NCBI RefSeq assembly: GCF_900111685.1
Contig: NZ_FOHX01000011.1
Span: 124,001-188,000 of the forward strand
Origin: Nonomuraea wenchangensis
GTDB lineage: Bacteria > Actinomycetota > Actinomycetes > Streptosporangiales > Streptosporangiaceae
Direction: 5' to 3'
Length of the DNA stretch: 64,000 bases
Below, in pieces: positions 1 to 9,252 of the stretch. Every line of letters starts with the position of its first letter. Positions within the stretch are counted from its first letter, which is position 1. The notes under the pieces are model-generated. The model saw only the letters and a program-made list of their open reading frames with translations, did not search any database and was not told the DNA's origin. The position numbers and the translations under genes are program-made.

Positions 1-726
1 GTAGTCGGTGATGGTGGCCTGCGCCCGGCCGCCGGTGACCTGGAGCAGGGCCTCCTGGTCACCGGGGAACTTCAGCAGGTTCACGGCCTTCTTGCCGGAC
101 TTCTCGCAGTCGGCGGAGTACTGCTCGGCCAGCTCCATCGACGAGCCGTTGTCCACCACGGAGACCGTCTTGCCGCACAGGTCGGCCGGGCCGTTGACCC
201 CTGCCGGGTTGCCCTTCTTGACGATCATGCCGGCGCCGGCCTGCACGTAGTCGACGAAGGTGACCTGCTTCTGCCGCTCCGGCGAGTCGGTCATGGAGGA
301 GATGACGAAGTCGTACCGGCCGGTCAGCACGCCGGGGATCTGGGAGTTGAACTCCTCGTCGGTGATCGTCACCTTGACGCCGAGCTTCCTCGCGATGGCC
401 CTCGCCAGCGCGGGATCGAAGCCGATCGCCGTCTTGCCGTCGCTCGCGTACAGCTCCATGGGCGGGTAGCCGATGGAGCTGACCACCTTCAGCCCGTCGG
501 ACTTCAGCTTCGCGGGCACCTTGGCGGCCAGGCTCTCGTCCGGCGTGATGGCGTTGATGACGTCGGCGGCCTTCTCCTCGGCGGGCGCCTGGTCCAGCGT
601 GACCGCGGGCGCGGCGCCCGCGGAGTCGGCCTCGGTCGAGCCTCCGTCGAGGGACTGGGCGCCACAGGCCGTGGTGGCGGCCAGCAACGCGCCGGCGGCC
701 AGGACGGTGATGGTACGGATCTTCAC
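1..726 (-). CDS. Amino-acid ABC transporter substrate-binding lipoprotein (3' end off window)
   Basis: Solute-binding protein of family 3, which captures amino acids or similar polar solutes outside the membrane for an ABC importer. 242 codons are present and the C-terminus lies beyond the left edge. The GTG at 724-726 is chosen because AAGGAG lies just upstream. The N-terminus is a lipoprotein signal with the lipid-bearing Cys at residue 21. Family motifs follow: IGYPPMELY, GFDPALARAIARKLGVKV and SSMTDSPERQKQVTF. It starts 15 bases after the amidohydrolase stop on the same strand, so the two are probably co-transcribed. Permease and ATPase genes are expected off the left edge. Confidence 0.9.
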   Translation of the reverse strand, partial: MKIRTITVLAAGALLAATTACGAQSLDGGSTEADSAGAAPAVTLDQAPAEEKAADVINAITPDESLAAKVPAKLKSDGLKVVSSIGYPPMELYASDGKTAIGFDPALARAIARKLGVKVTITDEEFNSQIPGVLTGRYDFVISSMTDSPERQKQVTFVDYVQAGAGMIVKKGNPAGVNGPADLCGKTVSVVDNGSSMELAEQYSADCEKSGKKAVNLLKFPGDQEALLQVTGGRAQATITDY

Positions 727-741
727 GAGGGGGGCTCCTTC

Positions 742-2313
742 TCAGAGGCGCTGCCAGCGGACTTCGCCGCCGACGACGGTGGTGAGGACCTGGGTGCGGA
801 GCACGGCCTCCGGCGCTTCCAGGTAGGGGTCGGTGTCCACGGCGATGAAGTCGGCGAGCATGCCGGGGGCCAGGACGCCCTTGCGGTCGCTCTCACCGGC
901 CGCGTACGCGGCGCCGAGCGTGTGCGCGGTGATCGCCTCCGCCATGCTGAGCCGCTGCTCGGGCTGCCAGCCGCCGGCCGGGGTGCCGTCCGCGCGGGTA
1001 CGGGTGACGGCGGCGTACAGCGCGGCCCACGGGTCGGGGCTCTCCACCGGCGCGTCCGAGCCGAAGGCCAGCGCGACCCCGGCGTTGAGCATGCCGCGCC
1101 AGGCGTACGAGGCCAGGTCGTGCCCGGCGAGCAGCGAGTCGACCAGCGCGATGTCCGTGGTGCAGTGCACCGGCTGCATCGAGGCGGCGACGCCGAGCCT
1201 GGCCATCCTGGTCAGGTCCTCGGGGCGCAGGTGCTGGGCGTGCTCGATGCGGTGCCTCAGGCCGGGGGTGGGCCCGATCTTCTCGTACGCGTCGAGGACC
1301 AGCCGGTTGGCGCGGTCGCCGATGGCGTGGGTGGCGACCGCGATCCCGGCCGCCGCCGCGGTGCTGAAGATCCGGACGAGGTCTTCGTACGGAGTGACCG
1401 CGATGCCGGTGTTGTCGTGCTCGCCGGCGAAAGCTTGGTGCATGTGGCAGGTGTGCGAGCCGAGCGCGCCGTCGCTGAACACCTTGACCGGCCCGGTGCG
1501 GAACCAGTCGTCGCCCTGGCCGGTGCGCCGGCCCTCGGCGATGGCCGCCTCCAGGTGGACCGTGGGGATCGCCTTGTGCACGCGGATCTTCAGCTCGCCG
1601 GCCTCGCGCAGCTCCAGGTAGGCGGCCCGGCAGTCCTCGCCGTCGATGTCGTGCACGCTGGTCAGGCCGAAGGCGAGCAGCTCCTCCTGGCCGGCGCGGA
1701 GCCGGTCGCGCAGGTCGCCGGTGACCATGAGGGCGCGCAGCGGGTACGAGGCCGACTCACGCAGGATGCCGGTGGGCTCGCCGTCGGCGAACCTGACGAT
1801 CTCGCCGCCGACCGGGTCGGGGGTGGTGGCGTCGATCCCGGCCATCCGCAGGGCGGCGGAGTTGGCCCAGACGGTGTGGCCGTCGACGTTGGGCAGCGCC
1901 ACGGGCAGGTCGGGGCAGACCGAGTCGAGGGCGTAGCGGTCGGGCTGGACGGGCGGGTCCCAGATGTTGCTGTTCCACCGGCCGCCGAACAGCCATCCGC
2001 CCGGTCGCAGCCGCGCGGCGTGCTCGGCCACCGTGGCCAGGGCCTCGTCCAGGGAGCGCACGTCGCGCAGGTCGACCCCGCCGAGGCTCTGGGCGTACTG
2101 GGCGGTGTGGATGTGGGCGTCGTACAGGCCGGGCAGGACGGCCGCGCCGTCGAGGTCCACCAGCTCGGCTCCCGAGCCCGCCGCCTCGCGCACCTCGGCC
2201 TCGGAGCCCACGGCCACGATCAGCTCGCCGTCCACGGCCATGGCCTGGGCGACGGGCCGGCCGGTGTCTCCCGTGCCGCCGGTGCGGATGGAGGCGTTGC
2301 GATATACGCGCAT
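742..2313 (-). CDS. Amidohydrolase, YtcJ-like (Amidohydro_3)
   Basis: Metal-dependent hydrolase of about 523 aa, normal for the YtcJ-like family, whose members cleave amide or formamide bonds. Visible metal and active-site motifs are DAHIH near residue 70, SDGALGSHTC, HAIGDRANRL, HRIEHAQ and AFGSDAPVE. The frame stays open up to 2409, but the ATG at 2313 (MRVYRNASIRTGG) gives the usual N-terminus. It is followed 15 bases later by an amino-acid-type binding protein and is divergent from a LysR gene. Import of a small amide followed by hydrolysis is a reasonable inference, but the substrate is unknown. Confidence 0.88.
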   Translation of the reverse strand: MRVYRNASIRTGGTGDTGRPVAQAMAVDGELIVAVGSEAEVREAAGSGAELVDLDGAAVLPGLYDAHIHTAQYAQSLGGVDLRDVRSLDEALATVAEHAARLRPGGWLFGGRWNSNIWDPPVQPDRYALDSVCPDLPVALPNVDGHTVWANSAALRMAGIDATTPDPVGGEIVRFADGEPTGILRESASYPLRALMVTGDLRDRLRAGQEELLAFGLTSVHDIDGEDCRAAYLELREAGELKIRVHKAIPTVHLEAAIAEGRRTGQGDDWFRTGPVKVFSDGALGSHTCHMHQAFAGEHDNTGIAVTPYEDLVRIFSTAAAAGIAVATHAIGDRANRLVLDAYEKIGPTPGLRHRIEHAQHLRPEDLTRMARLGVAASMQPVHCTTDIALVDSLLAGHDLASYAWRGMLNAGVALAFGSDAPVESPDPWAALYAAVTRTRADGTPAGGWQPEQRLSMAEAITAHTLGAAYAAGESDRKGVLAPGMLADFIAVDTDPYLEAPEAVLRTQVLTTVVGGEVRWQRL

Positions 2314-2430
2314 GCTCTTGAGATCTTCCAGGGGTTCGAGGAGTGGTCCGACTGACTGTAGGGGTGGCGAAAACAAGGTCGGAAGCGCTATAAACACGAC
2401 ATTTAGCACCGCTCAGAGCAAGGAAAGCTT

Positions 2431-3306
2431 ATGCTGAAGCCCGAACATCTCCGCACGCTGCGTGAGGTCGTGCGGTTGGGATCCTTCGCCGCGGCGGCCA
2501 ACCGGCTCGGCTACACCTCCTCCGCCGTCTCCCAGCAGATGGCCTCGCTGGAGCGGGAGACGGGGGTGCGGCTGTTCGAGCGCTTCGCCCACAGCGTGCT
2601 GCCGACCAGCGCCGCCGAGGTGCTGGCGAGGCAGGCGGAGACGCTGCTCGCCGACATCGAGCGCATGGTGGCGACGGTCAGGGAGGTGCACAGGAACAGC
2701 GAGCCGCAGGTCCGCCTGGGCGTCTTCCCCAGCATCTGCGACCTGGTGTCGAGCGTGCTGCGGGACCTGGAGCCGGAGGAGCGGTCCGGGATCCGGCTGT
2801 CGGTGGCCGAGCCCTCGCAGCTCATCGCGCGGCTGGGCGCGGGCGGCGAGATGGACGCGGCGATCGTCTACCAGGTGGGCAACTCGGGCCTGTCCTGGCC
2901 CTCGACGCTGTCGAGGCGGTGGGTCGCCGAGGACCGCTACCGGCTGGTCCTGCCACGGGCCTGGCCCGACCTGTCACCGCACCGGGCCGAGCAGCTCGTG
3001 GACCTGCCGTGGATCATGCACCATCCGGGCAGCAGCGACGCGACGCTCTTCGAGGCCATGCTCGGCCACTGGAAGCTGCATCCGCGCGTGGTCTGCCACT
3101 CCGACGACTTCAAGGTCACCCTCTCGCTGATCGGCGCGGGGCTCGGCGCGGCCCTCATCCCGGACCTCGCGCTGCGCGACCACAGCCCGGACGTCGTCGT
3201 GGTCGACCTGCCCTGGCTGAACATCAGCCGCAGCATCTTCACGCTGGCCCGCCCCGAACGCGAAAGCGCCCGCCTGCAGACGCTGCTTGACAAGCTGGCG
3301 TTCTGA
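2431..3306 (+). CDS. LysR-family transcriptional regulator
   Basis: 291 aa, standard LysR length. The N-terminal winged helix-turn-helix (residues 1-60: LRTLREVVRLGSFAAAANRL, then SAVSQQMASLERETGVRLF) is followed by a periplasmic-binding-like effector domain. The ATG has AAGGAA just upstream. It is transcribed away from the amidohydrolase with about 117 bases between the starts. By family precedent it probably controls the divergent amidohydrolase/binding-protein operon and itself. The effector cannot be deduced. Confidence 0.93.
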   Translation: MLKPEHLRTLREVVRLGSFAAAANRLGYTSSAVSQQMASLERETGVRLFERFAHSVLPTSAAEVLARQAETLLADIERMVATVREVHRNSEPQVRLGVFPSICDLVSSVLRDLEPEERSGIRLSVAEPSQLIARLGAGGEMDAAIVYQVGNSGLSWPSTLSRRWVAEDRYRLVLPRAWPDLSPHRAEQLVDLPWIMHHPGSSDATLFEAMLGHWKLHPRVVCHSDDFKVTLSLIGAGLGAALIPDLALRDHSPDVVVVDLPWLNISRSIFTLARPERESARLQTLLDKLAF

Positions 3307-3325
3307 GGCGGGCGGTTCGGACGGC

Positions 3326-3745
3326 TTATCGGACCAGCGATTCCTGGGGAGCGGCGCGCAGCGTGGACAGTGCCCAGCGGCCCGGTCCGAGCACGGCGAC
3401 GAGCAGGAAACCCCAGCAGAAAAGGGCGGCTTTCTCGCCGCCGTTCTCGATGGGGAACAACGCCTGCGGCTGGTGCACGACGAAGTAGGCGTAGGCCATG
3501 GTGCCCGAGCAGATGACGGCGGCGGGGCGCGTGGCCACGCCGAGCAGGACCAGGCCGCCCGCGACGAGCTGGATCACGGCTGCCCACCAGCCCGGCCATT
3601 CGCCGAAGGCCGGCGCGGGACCGCCCTGCGGGCCGCCGAGGACGCCGAACAACGTGGCCGCGCCGTGGCAGGCGAACAGCAGTCCCATCACGATCCTGTA
3701 GAGGGCCACGAAAAGGTCCTGCTGCTGTTTGAACAGTGATTCCAT
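3326..3745 (-). CDS. DoxX family membrane protein
   Basis: 139 aa with four hydrophobic segments (about residues 12-32, 50-70, 75-95, 108-125), typical of DoxX proteins. These are small integral membrane proteins linked in some actinobacteria to redox or thiol stress. The sequence FVALYRIVMGLLFACHG marks the family start. A near-perfect LacI/CebR-type palindrome lies 21 bases upstream of the start codon (3766-3779), so expression may respond to a sugar-sensing repressor. The substrate or partner is unknown. Confidence 0.85.
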   Translation of the reverse strand: MESLFKQQQDLFVALYRIVMGLLFACHGAATLFGVLGGPQGGPAPAFGEWPGWWAAVIQLVAGGLVLLGVATRPAAVICSGTMAYAYFVVHQPQALFPIENGGEKAALFCWGFLLVAVLGPGRWALSTLRAAPQESLVR

Positions 3746-3765
3746 GAAGGCGTCCTTTCACGAAA

Positions 3766-3779
3766 TGGGAGCGCTTCCA
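3766..3779. promoter_or_regulatory. LacI/CebR-like operator upstream of doxX
   Basis: TGGGAGCGCTTCCA matches the actinobacterial CebR-type operator TGGGAGCGCTCCCA at 13 of 14 positions and is palindromic except at that base. It lies 21 bases before the DoxX start codon, where a repressor would block transcription. No lacI-family gene is in the window, so the regulator would act from elsewhere. Confidence 0.55.
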
Positions 3780-3907
3780 GAAGAGTCAAGAATGTGGCTT
3801 CACCATGTCAACTGCGGTTAGTCAGGAAGATCGGCCGCGAAAAGCAGAAGAAGGGCGCTCACTTGGTTTGACGCCATTCCGACAAACATTTCGGACTGGT
3901 GAAATTT

Positions 3908-4759
3908 TCAACCGCGTACGATCGCCACCGGGCAGGGCGCCTGCCGCAGCAGGCCCGCGGCGACGGAGCCGAACCGCCCGTGCGGGCCGCCGACCACCAC
4001 CAGGGTCGCCTCGGTGACGGCGCCGACCGTCTCGGCCGCCCGCTCGTTCGCGACGCGGAGCTCGATGGTGAGGCCGGGATGCCGGCTGCGCCAGGGCGCG
4101 ACCGTGGCGGCGAGCCAGTCCTCCGACGCCTCCTGGAGTGCCATCGGGTCGAGCGCCGGGTACGTCATCCCGGCCCACGCCACCGGAGGCTGGTGCCAGG
4201 AGTGCACGACGAGCAGCGGCAGGCGCCGCGTGACCGCCTCCTCGCAGGCGAAGCCGAGCACGGCGTCGGCCTTGCCGTCGTCGGCCACGCCGGCCACGAT
4301 CGGGCCCGGGTTCGGGACGCGCGGCAGCGCGCCCCTGCCGCGTACGACGATGACCGGGCAGCGCGCGTGGGCCGCGGCGTGGCTCGCCACGGAGCCGATG
4401 ACCGCCCGCGCCATCCCGCGCAGCCCGCGCGAGCCGAGCACGAGCAGCTCGGCCCGCGCCGACAGCTCCTCCAGGCGCTCGGTGGGCGAGCCCTCGTACA
4501 GGTCGCCCCGCACGTCGAGGCCGCTGGAGCCGGTCCGCGCGCAGTCGGCGCCGTGCCACAGCACGTGCTCGGCGGCGCGGCGGAGCGAGTCGCGGCCCGC
4601 CGGGTCGCCCTCGCCGTACGGCCACTGCCAGGCATGGCAGACGGTCAGGGGAAGCTTCCGCAGCTCGGCCTCGTCCATCGCCCAGTCCAGTGCCTGCATG
4701 GAGTGGTCGGAGCCGTCGTAGCCGGCGAGCACGCCCAGTGACTGTTCCACGGTCTCCAC
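3908..4759 (-). CDS. Universal stress protein, two UspA domains
   Basis: About 283 aa with tandem UspA domains. The first begins GVLAGYDGSDHS and ends with GSRGLRGMARAVIGS, close to the G-x2-G-x9-G(S/T) ATP-binding pattern. The second begins IVAGVADDGKAD and ends with GGPHGRFGSVAAGLL, where the nucleotide loop is also recognisable. Such proteins are cytoplasmic, usually bind ATP, and are induced in dormancy or stress. The start could be the GTG at 4759 or the GTG at 4750; a longer frame to 4822 has low-complexity Arg-rich sequence and is unlikely. Confidence 0.87.
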   Translation of the reverse strand: METVEQSLGVLAGYDGSDHSMQALDWAMDEAELRKLPLTVCHAWQWPYGEGDPAGRDSLRRAAEHVLWHGADCARTGSSGLDVRGDLYEGSPTERLEELSARAELLVLGSRGLRGMARAVIGSVASHAAAHARCPVIVVRGRGALPRVPNPGPIVAGVADDGKADAVLGFACEEAVTRRLPLLVVHSWHQPPVAWAGMTYPALDPMALQEASEDWLAATVAPWRSRHPGLTIELRVANERAAETVGAVTEATLVVVGGPHGRFGSVAAGLLRQAPCPVAIVRG

Positions 4760-4960
4760 TCTGCGCGGACGGCGGCGGGGTCGGACGAGGACACGGTGGC
4801 CGCCTCTCGAAAGCTTGCCCATTCCGTGGCCGCCCTTGGTCCGCGTGCCAGTTCGGTTTTATGCGAGGTTTATCCGGAAGTGGGGCAAGATGCCGTTGTG
4901 GCTCCTGCCACGACTTTTGTCGGAAGGGGACACGGGGGTGAAGGGCTGAGCACAGCGCGC

Positions 4961-5845
4961 ATGGGAGTAGTCAACAAGGGTTTCAAACGACGGGCACGAC
5001 TCCTGCGCGAGGCGCTACGCCCCCCACGGCAGCTCACCGGCACCGCGCCGGGCGCCATGGGGCCGCAGGTCCGGCGCCCGCCGAAGCGCACGCAGGTCGT
5101 CGACTACAGCGTTCCGATCATGCCGCGTCTGGTGCGCTCTCCGGTCTTCCTGATCGCCCCGGTGCGCTCCGGCTCCACGCTGCTGCGCATGCTGCTGAAC
5201 GCCCACTCCCGCGTCCGCGCCCCGCACGAGCTGCACCTGCGCACCGTCGGCGTACAGCTCGCCCCCGGCTTCTCCGAGGCCGCCATGCTGGAGCTCGGGC
5301 TCGACCAGGTGGAGCTGGAGCACGTGATCTGGGACCGCATCCTGCACCTGGAGCTGCTGCGCAGCGGCAAGGACGTCGTGGTCGACAAGACGCCGGGCAA
5401 CGTCTTCGTCTGGGAGCGGCTGAAGTACGCCTGGCCGGACGCCAAGTTCCTGTTCCTGCTGCGCCACCCGATGGGCGTGGTCTCGTCGCTGGAGAACCGC
5501 AAGGAGAACACCGCGTCCAGGGAGGCGCTCGAGGCCACCGCCTGCAAGTACTTCAAGCCCCTGGAGCAGGCCCGCCGCGCCCTCGGCGGCCTGACCGTGC
5601 GCTACGAGGACCTGACCGCCGAGCCGGAGCGGACCACCCGGGAGGTCTGCGCCTACCTGGACGTGGAATGGGAGCCCGCCATGCTGTCGTACGGCGAGCA
5701 CAACCAGGAGCAGTTCGTGCCCAACCTGGGCGACCGCAGCGACAACATCAAGTCCGGCCGCGTCCAGGCCGCCCGCACCTTCACCGGAGCGGACGGCCTG
5801 TCCCCCGCGCTCGCCGAGTACGCCGCCGCATGGGGCTACTCATGA
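4961..5845 (+). CDS. PAPS-dependent sulfotransferase
   Basis: About 294 aa from the ATG at 4961; the frame opens earlier, but upstream residues look non-coding. The 5'-phosphosulfate loop is FLIAPVRSGSTLLRMLL (around residues 63-79), and the 3'-phosphate motif is FLLRHPMGVVSSLENR. The family transfers sulfate from PAPS to hydroxyl or amine groups of lipids, sugars or secondary metabolites. The acceptor is unknown. Its stop codon shares TCATGA with the stop of the opposing histidine kinase, so the two genes overlap by six bases tail to tail. Confidence 0.85.
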   Translation: MGVVNKGFKRRARLLREALRPPRQLTGTAPGAMGPQVRRPPKRTQVVDYSVPIMPRLVRSPVFLIAPVRSGSTLLRMLLNAHSRVRAPHELHLRTVGVQLAPGFSEAAMLELGLDQVELEHVIWDRILHLELLRSGKDVVVDKTPGNVFVWERLKYAWPDAKFLFLLRHPMGVVSSLENRKENTASREALEATACKYFKPLEQARRALGGLTVRYEDLTAEPERTTREVCAYLDVEWEPAMLSYGEHNQEQFVPNLGDRSDNIKSGRVQAARTFTGADGLSPALAEYAAAWGYS

Positions 5846-7828
5846 CGGCGTGAGCGGCAGGCTCGCCGTGACGGCGGTGCCGCCCTCCGGGCGCGAGGTG
5901 ATGGCGCAGGTGCCGCCGATCTCGGCGGCCCGCTCGCGCATCGAGGTCAGCCCGACCCCCGGCGACGGCTCCTCGGGCAGGCCCACGCCGTCGTCGGCGA
6001 CCGTCACCAGCAGGACGCCGTCGCCGCGGGCCAGCGTGACCACGATCCGGCTCGCGCGGGCGTGCCTGCGGGCGTTGGTGAGCGCCTCCTGGACGATGCG
6101 GTACGCGGCCGTCTCCACCCCGGCGGGCAGCTCGCCCAGCGGCTCCCCCGGCGTGCGGATCCGCACCCGGGGGCCCGAGGTGGCACGGGCGAACTTGCGC
6201 AGCGCCCCGGGCAGGCCGAGCTCCTCCAGCACGGGCGGGCGCAGGCCGTCCACCAGCTCGCGGACCGACTTCAGCGTGGCCGTCATCTCCTCCCTGAACC
6301 GGACCAGCAGCTCGTCCACCGAGTCCGGGTCGCGTTCCAGGCGGCGGCGGGCCTCGTCCAGGGTCATGGTGACGCTGGTCAGGCTGGGGCCGAGCCCGTC
6401 GTGCAGCTCCCGGCCGAGGCGGCGGCGCTCCTCGTCGCGGGTGGCGGTGATGCGCTCGCGCGAGTCGTGCAGGTCGGTGCTGAGGCGGACCGCGTGCGCC
6501 AGCTCGGCCAGGTGCTTGGCCATGACGCGAAGCTGCTGCCGGCTCTGCCGGCCGCCGGCGAGCAGCAGGCGGCCGGCGTGCTCGCCCTGCCAGACCAGCT
6601 CGACCTCGCGCGGCCGGGCGCCCAGCTCGCCGTCCACGAACGACACCGCCGGCTCCCCCGCCACCCGCACGCCCGCGCCCCGCGCGCCCAGCGTGGTGCG
6701 CACGATCGACAGCGCCTCGGCCAGCGCGGCGGCCGGGTCGCCGGCCCGCTGCACGGCGCGGCTGAGCAGGTCGGCCGCCCGGTAAGGATCGCGTTCGACG
6801 TTGAAGAGCCGGTCCACCGAGCGTTGCAGGCGCAGCCGTACGGGGTGGAAGACCGCGGCCGTGGCGAGGGCGGCGGCCAGCCCGGCGACCGCCCCGTAGT
6901 CGCCGGCGACGCTGTCGGCCGCCCAGATGAGCCCCGAGTACGTGAGGCCCGCGACGAAGGCGAGCGTGCCGTACACGAGGGTGCGGTCGAGGATGAGGCG
7001 GATGCCGTAGAGCTGGTGGCGCAGCGCCGAGGCCACGACGGCGATGGGGATGCCGGCCGTCAGGAAGATGCGCAGCCCGATCACGACCGGGTCCTCCGAC
7101 CCCTGGGTGCCCACCCAGTAGCCCACGAAGATCACCATCGCCCAGAGGTACCAGGCGATCTGCCGGCGCACCTCGGGCGTGGCCGCGCGGTACCGGAACC
7201 CCAGCGAGGCGACGCTCAGCAGGCTCAGCAGGATCATCGGAAGCCCGATCCAGGACTCGACGACCTCGGGGATCCGGCCCAGCGCCGGCACGCCGAACGG
7301 GTTCTCGATGGGCAGCCCCAGCTCGAACTCGGGGTCGGGGCTCAGCCCGAGCAGCAGCGCGTGACCGCCCATGAGGACGAGATGGCCGTAGAGCACCGGC
7401 CGCCACCGCTTCGAGGGCAGCCGGCCGTCCGGGAAGAGCAGCGGCATGATCCCGGAGAACGTCGGCACCACCAGCAGCCACAACCAGAGGGACGGCCACG
7501 CCAGGTAAGGCGTCAGCGGGCCGGGCGCGTAGGTGTGGGTCCAGGCGGTCAGGGCGAACAGCAGCAGGTAGACCGCCCAGAGCACGCCCGTCCCCCAGAG
7601 CAGCCACGGGAACAGCAGCCGCGGCCGGTGCGTGACCAGGAAGGCCCCGGCCGCCGGGAACAGCAGCCCGACCGGGTCTGGGCCGCCGTCGAGCTCGTTC
7701 CAGCCGGCGAGCTGCGCGCCGAGGACGCTGGTGACGATCGTGGCGACGGGCGCGGCCGCCGCCAGGGTCCACACGACGACGAGCAGCGCCCGGCGTGTGG
7801 CCGGGGTGCTTCCGTTGGCGGTTGTCAC
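5840..7828 (-). CDS. Membrane sensor histidine kinase, NarL/HisKA_3 type
   Basis: 662 aa. Residues 10-300 hold roughly eight membrane segments. A GAF-like region follows, then the dimerisation/phospho-acceptor helix ERRRLGRELHDGLGPSL with His476, then a HATPase_c domain with the N-box EALTNARRHA (Asn585) and VADDGVGLPEE. The start is the GTG at 7828, preceded by AAGGAGCC; it overlaps the upstream gene stop as GTGA, implying translational coupling. All key kinase residues are present. No response regulator adjoins this pair, so the partner is uncertain; the nearest is at 11039. Confidence 0.9.
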   Translation of the reverse strand: MTTANGSTPATRRALLVVVWTLAAAAPVATIVTSVLGAQLAGWNELDGGPDPVGLLFPAAGAFLVTHRPRLLFPWLLWGTGVLWAVYLLLFALTAWTHTYAPGPLTPYLAWPSLWLWLLVVPTFSGIMPLLFPDGRLPSKRWRPVLYGHLVLMGGHALLLGLSPDPEFELGLPIENPFGVPALGRIPEVVESWIGLPMILLSLLSVASLGFRYRAATPEVRRQIAWYLWAMVIFVGYWVGTQGSEDPVVIGLRIFLTAGIPIAVVASALRHQLYGIRLILDRTLVYGTLAFVAGLTYSGLIWAADSVAGDYGAVAGLAAALATAAVFHPVRLRLQRSVDRLFNVERDPYRAADLLSRAVQRAGDPAAALAEALSIVRTTLGARGAGVRVAGEPAVSFVDGELGARPREVELVWQGEHAGRLLLAGGRQSRQQLRVMAKHLAELAHAVRLSTDLHDSRERITATRDEERRRLGRELHDGLGPSLTSVTMTLDEARRRLERDPDSVDELLVRFREEMTATLKSVRELVDGLRPPVLEELGLPGALRKFARATSGPRVRIRTPGEPLGELPAGVETAAYRIVQEALTNARRHARASRIVVTLARGDGVLLVTVADDGVGLPEEPSPGVGLTSMRERAAEIGGTCAITSRPEGGTAVTASLPLTPS

Positions 7829-9075
7829 GCAGGCTCCTTCACCGGAAGTTCCACCACGACCTCGGTGCCGCCGCCGGGGCGGGTGTCGTGCTCGTACGTG
7901 CCGCCCAGCTCCTCGGCGCGGTGCCGCAGCCGGGCGGCGCCCTCGCGGCGCTGCTCGGGCAGGCCGATGCCGTCGTCGGCCACCGACAGGCAGAGGCTGC
8001 CCGGCCGCCGGTCCACCCGGATCAGCGCGGTCGTGGCGCGGGCGTGCCGGCGCACCCCGGCCACCGCCTCGTGCGCGATCCGGTACGCGGCCACCTCCAC
8101 GGCGGCGGGCAGATCGCCGAGCGGGCCGGACACGGCGACGTCCACGCGCGGCCCGGGGCTGTCGGCCAGCGTGCGCAGCGCGCCCTCCAGGCCCAGCTCG
8201 CCCAGGTCGGCGCCGTCGAGGGCGGGCGGGCGCAGGCCGTACACCAGCTCGCGCACCTCCACGATGGCCTCGGTCATGCGCCGGCGCATCCTGGTCAGCA
8301 GCGGATCGACCGCCTCGGGGCCCCCTGCCAGGCTGATCCGCGCCTCGTCCGCGCTCAGCGCCAGCTCGGTGAGGGTGGGGCCGAGGCCGTCGTAGAGGTC
8401 GCGGCGGAGCTTGTGCCGCTCCTCCTCGCGGGTGAGGAGCATGCGCTCGCGGGAGCGCCGCAGGTCGGCGCTGAGGCGTACGGCGTGGGCGACCTCGGCG
8501 AGCTGGCGGGCCAGCATGTCCAGCAGGGCGCGGTCGCGGGGCTCGCCGGCCACCAGGAGCCGGCCCATCGAGGTGCCCTGCCACTCCAGCGGCAGCACCG
8601 TCGGGCTCGCGCCCACCTCACCGTCGGCGAACCTGCGCGAGCGCCCGCCGGGCAGCACCACCTCGACCGAGACGCCGGGGGCGCGTAACGCCCTGCGGGT
8701 CGCGGCGACGGCGGAGGCCAGCGCCTCGGCCGGTCCCGGAGCCTCCTGCACCCGCCGGTTGACCCGGTCGGCCAGCCGGTACGGATCCCGCTCGATCCCG
8801 AACAGCCGGTCCGCCGCCCCCTGCAGCCCCACCCGTACCGGATGGAACAGCGCGCCCGCGACCAGCGCCGCCACCAGCCCGGCCGAGGAGGTGAGCGGCC
8901 GGCCGAGCGCGATGATGCCGAAGTAGACCGCGCCGACGACGGCGGTGAGCGCCAGGCCGACCAGCGCGCGGTTGAGCAGGACGAGCGCGAGGCGGCTCCG
9001 CCGCATGCCGGAGAGGGCCGCCACCCTGACGAGCAGCGGTCCCGCCACTCTCAGCAGCATGAGCTTGATGGTCAT
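7825..9075 (-). CDS. Degenerate histidine kinase (pseudokinase-like)
   Basis: 416 aa, clearly homologous to the downstream kinase: the shared ALFHPVRVGLQGAADRLFGIERDPYR segment corresponds to AVFHPVRLRLQRSVDRLFNVERDPYR. However, the H-box reads KLRRDLYDGLGPTL, with Tyr228 where the phospho-acceptor His belongs (TAC codon at 8394-8392). The N-box reads HEAVAGVRRHA, with Gly340 replacing the Mg-binding Asn. The G1 box VADDGIGLPEQ is kept. It has fewer membrane segments than its partner. The frame is open and the genes overlap by 4 bases, so it looks like a maintained non-catalytic subunit. A start at Met6 (9060) is also possible. Confidence 0.85.
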   Translation of the reverse strand: MTIKLMLLRVAGPLLVRVAALSGMRRSRLALVLLNRALVGLALTAVVGAVYFGIIALGRPLTSSAGLVAALVAGALFHPVRVGLQGAADRLFGIERDPYRLADRVNRRVQEAPGPAEALASAVAATRRALRAPGVSVEVVLPGGRSRRFADGEVGASPTVLPLEWQGTSMGRLLVAGEPRDRALLDMLARQLAEVAHAVRLSADLRRSRERMLLTREEERHKLRRDLYDGLGPTLTELALSADEARISLAGGPEAVDPLLTRMRRRMTEAIVEVRELVYGLRPPALDGADLGELGLEGALRTLADSPGPRVDVAVSGPLGDLPAAVEVAAYRIAHEAVAGVRRHARATTALIRVDRRPGSLCLSVADDGIGLPEQRREGAARLRHRAEELGGTYEHDTRPGGGTEVVVELPVKEPA

Positions 9076-9252
9076 GGGTCGCGCACATCGTCAGTGGCAG
9101 ATTTCATCGCGTCTCCGGCACGCATGGCCCTCATGATTGTGGTGTCGCCTTGCGTACCGGTTGCGGCCTGCCAAAATCGGCCGCTCGCCCTCAGGAGTGA
9201 GCGGCCGGATCGCTCCCACCGGCGATGTCCCGGACCCCCTCCGCCGAGCACG

